Shown here: positions 7,625-16,224 of the stretch, one piece after another
Numbering within the stretch: the stretch's first letter is position 1
How the letters are laid out: each line of letters opens with the position of its first letter
From: Bacteroidota bacterium
Lineage (GTDB): Bacteria; Bacteroidota; Bacteroidia; Bacteroidales; TTA-H9
Assembly (NCBI GenBank): GCA_003250395.1
Contig: QKGM01000028.1
Location: forward strand, 1 to 64,000
Direction: 5' to 3'
Length of the DNA: 64,000 nt
Program-made: the position numbers and the translations under genes
Notes under the pieces: generated by a model
The model's database searches: none
What the model was told of the DNA's origin: nothing
The model's input: only the letters and a program-made list of their open reading frames with translations

Positions 7625-7894
7625 ATCATAATCTTAAAGAGCGTCAGCAAAGATTTGGCTCTATTGCAATCTGAAGCATCTGCTTGTGGGTTTGGGATTG
7701 CAAATGTGCCAAATGTGCGTTGGCGTTTGTTGCACGGTGTATCTTAGCATGAAACACAACGGTTTGGCGTAGCAGCAGTATGGGATTGCGGGCTTCATCA
7801 CTGTCAAGTTACACCGAAGTTTATGCGGGGTCGAATGTTTGAACTACCACTGAAACCCTTATTGCTGCTACACTTTGTTAGTTGCTGTTAATCG
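7625..7894. other. Gap before hamA holding attC-like element C and leader
   Basis: Element C occupies 7755-7881. The 130 bp between it and the hamA start contain CGCCAACGCACATTTGGCACATTTGC on the minus strand, in which an 8-base motif, CACATTTG, occurs twice and could belong to a promoter. I see no clear TAnnTTTG box and no gene. Confidence 0.45.
7755..7881 (-). repeat. attC-like element C
   Basis: The minus strand begins ACTAACA (7876-7881), then GTAGCAGC, the 20-nt block shared with element B (7845-7864), a variable middle, the box CGCAATCCCATACTG, GCTGCTAC and CCGTTGTG. The arms GTAGCAGC (7769-7776) and GCTGCTAC (7864-7871) are perfect 8-bp inverted copies, placed like the L' and L'' arms of an attC site. 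The length of about 127 bp falls in the usual attC range. Confidence 0.6.
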
Positions 7895-8107
7895 TTATCC
7901 ACCAATACAACCCATTACACATCCTTTTGTTGAAGTCTTTGTGTGAGCACTATGCTTCGTGTATGATCCAACTAATTCATCCGATTTGTTAATTGCAAGA
8001 ACTGACTCAAAAGCGTCCTTTAATGCAGGATTACTGACATTTTGTAATTTTCTTTCATCCTGAAAAACACTTTTTACTTTTTTGGTTACGATTTCTTCTG
8101 TTGACAT
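7895..8107 (-). CDS. Putative RiPP precursor peptide ending CVMGCIGG, 70 aa
   Basis: The peptide starts 7 bp after the radical SAM gene's stop on the same strand. Residues 1-45 (MSTEEIVTKKVKSVFQDE and following) are charged and helical, like a leader. Residues about 46-60 are rich in Ser, Thr, His and Lys (GSYTKHSAHTKTSTK). The last residues are GCVMGCIGG, with two Cys spaced by three residues and a terminal Gly-Gly. Short size, strict adjacency to a SPASM enzyme and a Cys/Gly-rich end together make it a likely substrate. I do not recognise the family: it is neither SCIFF nor the usual Bacteroidales double-glycine leader type, because nothing follows the GG. Thioether (sactipeptide or ranthipeptide) or other Cys chemistry is a guess. 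Confidence 0.65.
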   Translation of the reverse strand: MSTEEIVTKKVKSVFQDERKLQNVSNPALKDAFESVLAINKSDELVGSYTKHSAHTKTSTKGCVMGCIGG

Positions 8108-8114
8108 AATAATT

Positions 8115-9215
8115 TTAATTAAAAGTTAATGATTTATTTAATTGCATCATTGCGTGTTCTATTAATCCAATATAAACATCACAAAGATGGTCAGGTGCAT
8201 TTAATTCATTAAAATGACTGATTGCATGATGCATACAGCCACCATTACAGTATTTTCTAATTCTGCAATTTTGACATTTGGAAATATATTCAGCACTTCT
8301 TTTTAGCAATTTTAGCCTTATAGGCGATTTCATTATTTCTTCTAGCTTTTGTTCGTTTATATTTCCAAACTTATATTGTTCATTATTGTCGAACCTATTA
8401 CATGGGTAAACATTTCCTTTAGAGTCAATTGAAATAAAAGTCATTTGGCAGTTTTCACTTAAAAAACAATCAGAAATTCGATTCTGCGATAAGATTAATT
8501 GGGTTATTCCGAATCCAGGATTAACTCTTATTAAATCATCTTTTTGATTGAACCATAAATCATAAACTTCTATACACGCCAGTAAATATTTTTCTGGTGA
8601 AACTTCCAACCCATCATGTTTTGAAAATAAATCGGAAGTAATTGGGTTTATTCCGTAAGAAAAACCATTTTGCTTACAAAAGTTGAACATATCCTTGATA
8701 TAAACAAGATTATCATTAGTTATTGACATTAAAATTCCTAATTCTATACCTTTTATTTTAGCTTTTTCAATATTTTTCATGATTGAATCATGTGTCCCTT
8801 TTCCATCTTTTGTGAATCGTATTCTATCGTGGTAATGAGCAGGTCCGTCTAAACTTATACTAATTGACACATTATTTTGAAGACATAAATCCAATAAGTC
8901 TTCACGTAACCTAAATCCGTTTGTTTGAATTGTATGAGTAATTTTTTGTCCTTTAAAATTGTTTGATGTAAAGTCAAAAGCTTTTTGATAAAAATTTGTG
9001 GGTAAGATACTTGGTTCTCCACCATGCCAAATAAACAAAGTGTGATTATTTCTATTTGAATTATATGAAATGGAATCAGATAAGATTTTTAGCATTAAAT
9101 CTTCTGTCATAAAATTACTTGGTTTGTCACCTTTATAACAGTATGAACAGTCCATATTACAACTGTCAGTGGGTTGTATTAGAATATTAACTGAAGATTC
9201 TTTTAAGCATGTCAT
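8115..9215 (-). CDS. Radical SAM/SPASM peptide-modifying enzyme
   Basis: Counted from the ATG at 9215, the 366-residue protein has the radical SAM cluster motif CNMDCSYC (Cys19, Cys23, Cys26), a GGEP motif (WHGGEPS) and SPDG-type core strands (ISISLDGPAHYHD). A C-terminal SPASM domain carries a Cys set: C-QMTF, YPC-NRF, CQNC, KYC-NGGC and LCDVY. This is the anSME-like architecture that modifies peptides or proteins. The open frame extends to a TTG at 9239, but ATG is preferred. The partner is the adjacent 70-residue peptide. No protease or transporter gene is visible, so maturation and export would depend on other loci. The integrase remnant lies directly upstream. Confidence 0.85.
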   Translation of the reverse strand: MTCLKESSVNILIQPTDSCNMDCSYCYKGDKPSNFMTEDLMLKILSDSISYNSNRNNHTLFIWHGGEPSILPTNFYQKAFDFTSNNFKGQKITHTIQTNGFRLREDLLDLCLQNNVSISISLDGPAHYHDRIRFTKDGKGTHDSIMKNIEKAKIKGIELGILMSITNDNLVYIKDMFNFCKQNGFSYGINPITSDLFSKHDGLEVSPEKYLLACIEVYDLWFNQKDDLIRVNPGFGITQLILSQNRISDCFLSENCQMTFISIDSKGNVYPCNRFDNNEQYKFGNINEQKLEEIMKSPIRLKLLKRSAEYISKCQNCRIRKYCNGGCMHHAISHFNELNAPDHLCDVYIGLIEHAMMQLNKSLTFN

Positions 9216-9273
9216 ATGTCTGTCATTTTTTAATAGCAACTAACTAGTATATATCATCATAAATAAATCACTT

Positions 9274-9486
9274 TTAATGATGACCTGAATTATTATTGTA
9301 TTGATTTACAGGCCTATCGAGTGGACTTACGATTATTCGGGTAGCTTTTGGTATGATGTGTGTATAAACCATCGTGGTTTTTACACTGCTATGTCCAGGC
9401 AGTTCCTGAATATATAGCAAGTCTGTTCCGCTTTCAGGCAGGTGGGGGGTAAAAACATGACATAATTTGGGAACATATTGAATCAT
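9274..9486 (-). pseudogene. Tyrosine recombinase (integron integrase or XerC/D-like), C-terminal remnant
   Basis: Seventy codons resemble the C-terminal catalytic part of tyrosine recombinases: HLPESGTDLLYIQELPGH, then SSVKTTMVYTHI with the nucleophile Tyr, then VSPLDRP. In intact relatives the first part reads LRHSFATHLLESGTD, so the essential Arg has become Cys (KLCHVF) and two Leu have become Pro. The N-terminal 80 percent is missing. The KTTMVYTH and SPLD ends are especially like integron integrases, but XerD-like elements share them. The remnant lies on the same strand as the cassettes beside it, the reversed arrangement reported for some integrons such as that of Treponema denticola. 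Confidence 0.7.
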
Positions 9487-10478
9487 ACGAAAACGATTTT
9501 GGTTTAACTGCTGTCAGGCAACAAATATAAATATTTCCAACACAAATGGCACACAGCCTGAAAATTCTTTCCCGCTTCGGGAGCACAACAGAAATTCTTC
9601 CGTACCGGTTCCAATCATTACCCTAAACCCGGATCTATAACCTCAATTTCACAGCTTCGCCACGTCAGTTACATCATCATTGTACTAACAAATTGGTCGT
9701 GAGCCAGATAACACGAAAAGCGCGTGCTGGGCAAATGGCTGAACCGGGTCACTTTACAACCGTCCGGGATGGCTGTTGTTTACAGGGTTCCGGCAAAATT
9801 ACCTGACACTCCGGCTGTTCTTGTATTACCGGCTTTCTGTGAAGCCAAAAGAAAAAAAACGGCGGAAAAACAATACAGTAAAGAGAAAATTCCTGATAGC
9901 CTGCCCATCGGCAGAAGTGTATGCCAGGTGACGGATCATCTCTAGGCCCCCTGTAGCCTGCTGCTCCTGGTCTCCCCGAAATTTATCACTGTAAAGTGAA
10001 CAGTCGGGGTAATGGTTGCCGCCCTCTGGGCGCTACCGGTTACTCCGATTCCTGACCTTACATTAAAATATCGTTGTTGTATCAAATTCCAAATAACGGA
10101 ATCACCTTCCAAAATATGCGTGCCCAATTTCACTAAAATCATCCTCCCGACCAGGTTGTTTTCAACTTTTTTTAAAATTTTTTATGTGAATTTTGTCACA
10201 TAACATCAATTTTTAACCTGTTGATAACATGTAATTTATAACTCTGTTTCCTGACTGATTCACCCCAAATTCATACCAAAGATAGACGTTATTCGGGTTT
10301 TTCTTATGTAAGGCCTATGAATGTAGTAACTATGGAGTAATTTTTATATGTAGAAAACATAAATATTAAAAATATTTGGCACAATTTTAGTGGCTTCCAT
10401 TTAAGATCAATGCTGTAATGTTCTGCCAAAGTAATACTTTCCTCACCGATTTCAACAAAACCATTTAACTAACCTATC
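9487..10478. other. 992-bp gene-free stretch at the island/core junction
   Basis: I find no supported gene. Two frames of 60-73 codons (9724-9945 plus, 9942-10142 minus) have no recognisable motif and no gene neighbours. The DNA is less AT-rich from 9,560 to 10,150 than the island to its left, and from 10,150 becomes AT-rich leader for the VOC gene. It probably contains decayed sequence upstream of the integrase remnant. No insertion-sequence ends or attachment-site duplication could be seen. Confidence 0.4.
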
Positions 10479-10949
10479 ATGAAATTCATCTGCCCTCTAC
10501 TGGTTGTTTCTGACATGCAACGTTCGCGTGAATTCTACGAGAACCTGCTGAATCAAAAGGTAAAATTCGATTTCGGAGAAAACGTAACCTACCATGGCGA
10601 TTTTGCCATACACCTTCAATCGCATTATGCAGGATTGATAGACAACAAAACAATAACCTTTGGAGGAAATAATTTCGAACTGTATTTCGAGAACAATGAA
10701 TTAGAGCAGATTGTACAAGTATTAAAAGACAATCATGTTTCCTTTGTTCATGAAATCAGGGAACAGCCCTGGCGACAGAAAGTTGTCAGGATTTTTGACC
10801 CGGATAAACACATCATTGAAATTGGGGAATCGTTGGAACACCTGGTGCTAAGATTAAACCAGGAAGATATGTCAGCCGATCAGATTATCAGAATCACCGG
10901 TATACCATCAGAGCATGTAAATCACATTTTGAGGCAAAAGACCAGTTAA
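10479..10949 (+). CDS. VOC (glyoxalase/bleomycin-resistance) family protein
   Basis: The 156 residues begin with the VOC strand-helix pattern (MKFICPLLVVSDMQRSREFYENLL) and include the metal-site-like strands IHLQSH and IFDPDKHIIEIGE typical of this fold. Members are metal-dependent lyases, dioxygenases or drug-binding proteins in the cytosol. The substrate cannot be told. After the fold (about residue 120) there is an extra segment, LNQEDMSADQIIRITGIPS, resembling a sigma-region-4-like helix-turn-helix. It stands alone on the plus strand and is convergent with polA. Confidence 0.75.
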   Translation: MKFICPLLVVSDMQRSREFYENLLNQKVKFDFGENVTYHGDFAIHLQSHYAGLIDNKTITFGGNNFELYFENNELEQIVQVLKDNHVSFVHEIREQPWRQKVVRIFDPDKHIIEIGESLEHLVLRLNQEDMSADQIIRITGIPSEHVNHILRQKTS

Positions 10950-11212
10950 GGTATCCGTGACCAGAAAACGTCATTTCATTGACAGCCACGCAACCTGACC
11001 TTGGAGTTTAACCATACCTCGATATTTCTAATGGTTATCTGACCATTTTCCTGGACGCGTGAAGGCTCTGTTCTCCCCATTCAGAAGAAAGAAAATAAAT
11101 TGTATCTGGCGACATTCCGGTAAAACCGCCAGCACAGATATTCAGATAAGTTGCTCCTGAAGGAAAAAGATTCTCAGGCAGAAACTGCCGGGAGAGAAGC
11201 CTATAACAATGA
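10950..11212. other. Intergenic gap between convergent VOC and polA genes
   Basis: No gene. A short imperfect hairpin (AGGCAGAAACTGCCGGGA near 11180) might end polA transcription, but it lacks a clear U-tract on the minus strand. Confidence 0.3.
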
Positions 11213-13996
11213 CTAATGAGCTTCGAGCCAGTTGTCGCCTGTATTTACATCAACCACAACAGGGATACTCAAAGGTAATGCCCGTTGCATCAGGTCTGTT
11301 ACAAGGATTCTCAATTCATCCACTTCAGAGCGATGTGCATCAAAAACAAGCTCATCGTGAACCTGCAGTATCATTTTCGACCGCATTCCCCGCTGTTTCA
11401 TTTCGCGATGAATATTAATCATGGCAACCTTGATCATATCGGCCGAAGAACCTTGTATCGGTGCATTGATCGCGTTTCGCTCTGCAAAACCACGAACTGT
11501 GGCATTGGCCGAATTGATGTCGCGCAGATAACGTCTCCTCCCGAGAAGAGTTTCCACATAACCATTTTCGCGTGCAAATGCTATCGACTGATCCATCCAT
11601 TTCTTAATACCGTGGTATTGACTGAAATATTGTTCGATAATCTCTGCGGCTTCCCGCCTGCCTATACCAAGTTGCTCCGATAGCCCGAAAGCAGAAATGC
11701 CATACACGATCCCGAAATTGACAGATTTTGCATTACGCCGCTGGTCGCGTGTGACCTCGTTTATTGGAAGCCCGTACACACGTGAAGCAGTGGCTGCATG
11801 AATATCATATCCATGAACAAAGGCTTCCTTCATAGCCTCATCGTTAGCCAGATGTGCAATAATACGCAATTCGACCTGAGAATAGTCGGCCGCCATTAAC
11901 ACGAAATCGCTATCGCGCGAGACAAAAGCTTTTCGTATTTCCCGTCCCCGTTCTGACCTTACGGGAATATTCTGCAGATTAGGATTGGTAGAGCTCAGGC
12001 GGCCGGTAGCAGCAACAGCCTGGTTGTAGCTGGTATGAATCCGCCCATCAATAGGGCTTACCAACAGTGGCAACGCGTCCACATAGGTTGACTTAAGCTT
12101 GCTGAGCTGACGGTATTCGAGAATTTTCTCTACAATCGGATGCTTATGCCTGAGCTTCTCGAGTACATCTTCTCCAGTAGCGTATTGTCCTGTACGGGTA
12201 GTACGGGGCTTCTCGGCGATCATCATTTTCTCGAACAGAATCACTCCCAGTTGTTTCGGAGAAGCTATATTAAATTCTTCTCCTGCATTTTGGAAGATAT
12301 CCTGTTCAAGAGCAACCAGATCGTGCGTTAGTTGCCTGGAAATATCGGCCAGCGCATGAATATCGATGGCAACACCCTGTCGTTCCATCTCCATTAAAAC
12401 CTCCACAAGAGGCATCTCAACACGGTGGAAAAGATCAAGTGCGCCGCCTTCGTTAAGCTTAGGAGCAAAAAGCCTGTACAATTGCAGCGTCACATCAGCA
12501 TCTTCGGCTGCATACTCTTTAATTTTATCAAGCGGCACCTGACGCATAGAAACCTGCCCTCCACCTTTCTTTCCGATAAGATCTTCGATTGGCACCGGTT
12601 TATAGTGGAGATATGTCTCGGCGAGGTAATCCATATTATGTCGTTGGTCAGGTTCAAGCAGATAGTGCGCGATCATGGTATCGAACATAGGCCCCGCTAC
12701 CTCCACATTATAGTTACGGAGTACACTGAGGTCATATTTCAGATTTTGACCCACTTTCAATTTTTCAGTATCGGTAAACGCCTTTCTGAACTGCCCGATA
12801 ATCTCCAGTGCTGTTTGTTGATTGGCGGGTATAGGAACATACCACGCCTCGCCGGGTACAACAGCAAAGGAGATACCAACGAGTTGAGCCTCCATCTCAC
12901 TGAGCGAAGTAGTCTCGGTATCAAAACAAAAAACTGTTGCCTCCTGAAGAAGTTGAACCAGTTCCTGTTGTTTTTCAGACGTTTCTGCCACATGGTATGT
13001 ATGAGGACGGGAAGATATAGTCTCTATTTCAGCTTTCACAAAATCTGACTCCTGCTGTTTGAGCGGTTCGCCGAAAAGATCAGTTGTCGGAGCATTAAGC
13101 TGCCGGAGGTCGGTTATAACCCGCTGGGCGAAAGTCCGAAACTCCAGTTCTTCGAATAAAGCCTTCAGCAATGGCATGTCTGGCTCTTTCCATCGAAGCT
13201 GCTCCTCGTCAAAAGGAACCGGAACATCGAGAATGATAGTAGCGAGCTGTTTCGAAGCGATGGCCATATGTGCATTGGTTTTCACCTTCTCACGCAGTTT
13301 CTCATTTTCTATCCGGTCAACATTGGCAAGCATGTTTTCGACAGTGTCGAATTCTGCAATCAATTTACGGGCGGTCACTTCGCCAATACCCGGGATGCCT
13401 GGAATGTTATCGGAAGCATCACCCCATAAACCAAGCATATCCTTGATCTGCTCAGGACGGCTGATCCCGAATTTTTCACATACTTCCACGGCACCAAGCT
13501 TTTCAGCCTTGTTACCGAATTTACCAGGGCGATAAATCAAAATATTCTCATTCACCATTTGCCCAAGATCCTTGTCAGAAGTCATGATGTAGGTAGTAAA
13601 ACCATTTTCTGAAGCTTTTACTGCGAGAGTTCCCAGCACATCATCGGCCTCAAAACCATCAAACTCAAGAATTGGAATCCGAAACGCCTCGATCATTTTT
13701 TTTATCCAGGGAATTGATTGCGCAAGCTCTTCGGGCATCCGTTGCCTGTTTGCCTTGTAATCAATATACTCCACCTGCCTCAACGAAGGGGCCATTGTAT
13801 CAAAGGCAACACCAATATGAGACGGGCGTTCATTTTTAATTACTTCCCAAAGTGTATTACCAAATCCAAGCATGGCTGAAGTATTCAATCCCTTGGAATT
13901 GACACGGGGATTCTTATTCAGGGCGAAATAAGCACGGTAAATCAATGCCATTGCATCGAGAAGAAATAAAGTTTTCTGGGGTTTCATGTTTCTCAT
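11213..13996 (-). CDS. polA: DNA polymerase I
   Basis: The 927-residue protein has all three domains. The 5'-3' exonuclease (about 1-290) starts at LFLLDAMALIYRAYFA. The 3'-5' proofreading domain has intact motifs: DTE at 359-361, NLKYDLSVL and YAAEDAD. The family A polymerase domain has motif A DYSQVELR (Asp704) and motif C VHDE (Asp881). It fills gaps and removes RNA primers in replication and repair. A second ATG nine bases on (13987) would give MKPQKTLFLLD, closer to homologue starts, and may be the true one. Length and motifs are normal. Confidence 0.95.
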   Translation of the reverse strand: MRNMKPQKTLFLLDAMALIYRAYFALNKNPRVNSKGLNTSAMLGFGNTLWEVIKNERPSHIGVAFDTMAPSLRQVEYIDYKANRQRMPEELAQSIPWIKKMIEAFRIPILEFDGFEADDVLGTLAVKASENGFTTYIMTSDKDLGQMVNENILIYRPGKFGNKAEKLGAVEVCEKFGISRPEQIKDMLGLWGDASDNIPGIPGIGEVTARKLIAEFDTVENMLANVDRIENEKLREKVKTNAHMAIASKQLATIILDVPVPFDEEQLRWKEPDMPLLKALFEELEFRTFAQRVITDLRQLNAPTTDLFGEPLKQQESDFVKAEIETISSRPHTYHVAETSEKQQELVQLLQEATVFCFDTETTSLSEMEAQLVGISFAVVPGEAWYVPIPANQQTALEIIGQFRKAFTDTEKLKVGQNLKYDLSVLRNYNVEVAGPMFDTMIAHYLLEPDQRHNMDYLAETYLHYKPVPIEDLIGKKGGGQVSMRQVPLDKIKEYAAEDADVTLQLYRLFAPKLNEGGALDLFHRVEMPLVEVLMEMERQGVAIDIHALADISRQLTHDLVALEQDIFQNAGEEFNIASPKQLGVILFEKMMIAEKPRTTRTGQYATGEDVLEKLRHKHPIVEKILEYRQLSKLKSTYVDALPLLVSPIDGRIHTSYNQAVAATGRLSSTNPNLQNIPVRSERGREIRKAFVSRDSDFVLMAADYSQVELRIIAHLANDEAMKEAFVHGYDIHAATASRVYGLPINEVTRDQRRNAKSVNFGIVYGISAFGLSEQLGIGRREAAEIIEQYFSQYHGIKKWMDQSIAFARENGYVETLLGRRRYLRDINSANATVRGFAERNAINAPIQGSSADMIKVAMINIHREMKQRGMRSKMILQVHDELVFDAHRSEVDELRILVTDLMQRALPLSIPVVVDVNTGDNWLEAH

Positions 13997-14136
13997 TTCA
14001 TGTTTCAGTATTCAATCCAAAGCCTATCAGTGTTGTATCATTAACCTCCACTTTTCATCAGTCTGGCCTGACATTCCTGATCTGATGAGGCCCGTTCGGG
14101 TTTAGGCTAACAGAGGGGAGCAGTCAGTATCCGCTG

Positions 14137-15021
14137 TTAATCAAATGCTGACAAAAATATTTTTAATTGTTCATAACGTGCCACGTCTGACGACCTTTCA
14201 TAGGTCTGCATCAGTTTATCGGCCATAATTCTGACAGAAGCAACATTAGAAATCGGGATATAATGATCTGCACTTGGAGAAATCTCATGCTTTTCGAGGA
14301 ACCTGTCGATATCGGCATGAGTAAATACAACACCCTTTATAGGAGCATTTATATAAAAATCGACCATCCGGTCTGATGCAGGAAAAGTGAGCGTCTGGAT
14401 AGGCCTGTTGAGCCATGCACCGGCAAAATGACCCGAGATATTTACGCCAAGCATAGGGAAATGCATACTTTGGGCAAGCATCAGGTAAATTATACCGATA
14501 GCAACAGGGTTCCCTTTCTTCCGTTGCAGTACTTCATGTATAAGCAGTTCGGTTATCGGAGGGGCAGGATTAAGCACCGGGGTAAATCCATGTACATCAA
14601 AAAAAACATGGTTCAACACCTTTATCTTTTCCAAAGGGGTAAGCTGCGGATTCATTTCAAGCCAGAGATCCTGGGTAATCCTCCCGGCAAGTCTGATTGT
14701 ATCGCTATCGTCGAGTCCGTTGTAATGAAATCTTGACAGGAGCATTGCCCCCTGAAGCAGATCGTTGCCACCTGTAGCAACCCAGGTATTCATCTCTGCA
14801 AACAGGCTCTCTTTCTGGATACCCTGAATAATATTCTCAATTCTATGAAGCGCCGTTTCATCAACAGTCGATTCCCAGGCATTTTCAAGTATAGGGAGAG
14901 CCTCACTACCATACAAGAAGAGCTTATCACGAACCCCGGAGTAAACTTTCTCATCGGGATCATCAAGCAGGCTGATCAGAATCTGTATTTCGTGCTGGTT
15001 AGGTGAGGCGGATTGAGTCAT
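14137..15021 (-). CDS. SirB1-like transglutaminase-fold protein
   Basis: The 294-residue cytosolic protein has an N-terminal HEAT-like helical part (about 1-110, with LLDDPDEKVYSGVRDKLFLYGSEALPILENAW). A Transglut_core2 domain follows: LTPLEKIKVLNHVFFDVHGF, RKKGNPVAIGIIYLMLAQ, then NISGHFAGAW with the conserved His. The usual catalytic Cys position reads as Gly or Ala in RKKGNPVAIGIIY, as in SirB1 relatives, so it is probably not a transglutaminase. SirB1-type proteins have no settled function. It is separated from polA by 140 bp on the same strand and may be transcribed independently. Confidence 0.75.
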   Translation of the reverse strand: MTQSASPNQHEIQILISLLDDPDEKVYSGVRDKLFLYGSEALPILENAWESTVDETALHRIENIIQGIQKESLFAEMNTWVATGGNDLLQGAMLLSRFHYNGLDDSDTIRLAGRITQDLWLEMNPQLTPLEKIKVLNHVFFDVHGFTPVLNPAPPITELLIHEVLQRKKGNPVAIGIIYLMLAQSMHFPMLGVNISGHFAGAWLNRPIQTLTFPASDRMVDFYINAPIKGVVFTHADIDRFLEKHEISPSADHYIPISNVASVRIMADKLMQTYERSSDVARYEQLKIFLSAFD

Positions 15022-15105
15022 AAATAGTAGAACAAATATTCAGGTTTGGCAAAATGTTAATAATATCGGACTGAATTTAATTATTGAAAATCAAATATAG
15101 TTAAA

Positions 15106-16221
15106 TCAGGAGTTCATGGTTTGTTCTTCACTGCCATCGGGAGTGAAGAAACGATTAAATTGCCGCATGGTAAGGCAGGAGTGCGCAGGATGAACAGCAA
15201 CCAGATGCCCTGGTTTTAACATGGCTATTAACTCAGGCGGACCAGTAATCACACCATGTTCCTGTGAAAGACCTGTGAGCCTGAATGGCAATTCGTTGCT
15301 GTTTTCAGGCCAGGGGGCATCCTCCTCAAGAACCGAAAACCCGGCACCATAGATTATTTTTCCATCTTCAAGGGCCGAATCCTTAGAAAAATGAATACTC
15401 CCACCATAAATAACGGCCTTACCTTCACCGGGAGAAACAGAAATAACCGGGCAATAAACAGCAGTAGCAATCTGATTTACATTACAATTACCTGCTACCC
15501 ATTGCTGTATATCGTAGAAAACGAAATTTCCCGGCCTTATCTCATCTACCCCGCTCCAATTATCGCTACGAGAACATGTTGGTGTATCTCCGGCACTTAC
15601 GAAAGTATGAAAACCTGCATCTTCAAGAGCAGCTTTTACATTTGCCAGCTTCTGGTTTGTGGTGGTTCTGATAGCCTCAATCTCCTGTTGTGTTCTGGCA
15701 GAATAAGCATGCCCGTCATGTGTAAGAATACCTTTAAAGGCAACCTTGGGAACTGAAGCCAGATACCTTGCTACATCTACTATCGCTTCAGTATCTTCGG
15801 CTTTGATACCTGCCCTGGCATATCCGCAATCGATTTTTATAAATACACCCGGAATATGCTCCGTCAGGAATGGGAGAACAGGTTCTAACGACAGAGGGTC
15901 AGTAACGACAAAATTTAAAGAAATCATCCTGTTAAGGGCATAAAAAATGGCAGCCTCCCTTGGATTTACAGGAATAGCGAGTGTAGTATCCTTCCATTTC
16001 TTGCGGTTGAAATAAAGAGCCATCTCAACAGAAGAAACTGCGATTCGGTCAATACCCTCATCCCGAAACCACTCTCCGATAGCATGCGACTGATGTGTTT
16101 TGAAATGTGGGCGAAGTATCAAACCAAGCCGACGTGCCTTTTCTGCCATGAAAGCTATATTCGACCTGCATCGCCCCTCATTGACTACCAGAGTCGGTTT
16201 GCTGATGATATCAAGATTCAT
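15106..16221 (-). CDS. D-threonine aldolase-like PLP enzyme (fold type III)
   Basis: The 371-residue protein has the alanine-racemase-like barrel N terminus with the PLP lysine in RPHFKTHQS (Lys41). The C-terminal domain carries a metal-binding H344-x2-H347-x-C349 (HPAHSC), the zinc/manganese site of D-threonine aldolases and DSD1-type D-serine dehydratases. It would act on D-3-hydroxy amino acids, giving glycine plus aldehyde or pyruvate plus ammonia. Sequence alone does not decide between these. Only 3 bp separate it from the upstream phosphorylase gene, so the two form an operon. Confidence 0.85.
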   Translation of the reverse strand: MNLDIISKPTLVVNEGRCRSNIAFMAEKARRLGLILRPHFKTHQSHAIGEWFRDEGIDRIAVSSVEMALYFNRKKWKDTTLAIPVNPREAAIFYALNRMISLNFVVTDPLSLEPVLPFLTEHIPGVFIKIDCGYARAGIKAEDTEAIVDVARYLASVPKVAFKGILTHDGHAYSARTQQEIEAIRTTTNQKLANVKAALEDAGFHTFVSAGDTPTCSRSDNWSGVDEIRPGNFVFYDIQQWVAGNCNVNQIATAVYCPVISVSPGEGKAVIYGGSIHFSKDSALEDGKIIYGAGFSVLEEDAPWPENSNELPFRLTGLSQEHGVITGPPELIAMLKPGHLVAVHPAHSCLTMRQFNRFFTPDGSEEQTMNS

Positions 16222-16224
16222 CGG

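Noticed and set aside
9724-10142. Two frames (9724-9945 plus and 9942-10142 minus) as small genes
   Set aside because: No motif, no promoter box and no operon context; probably chance frames in decayed DNA.
11285-13535. Long plus-strand frames opposite polA (up to 207 codons)
   Set aside because: polA motifs are continuous on the minus strand; the opposite frames are by-products of its codon use.
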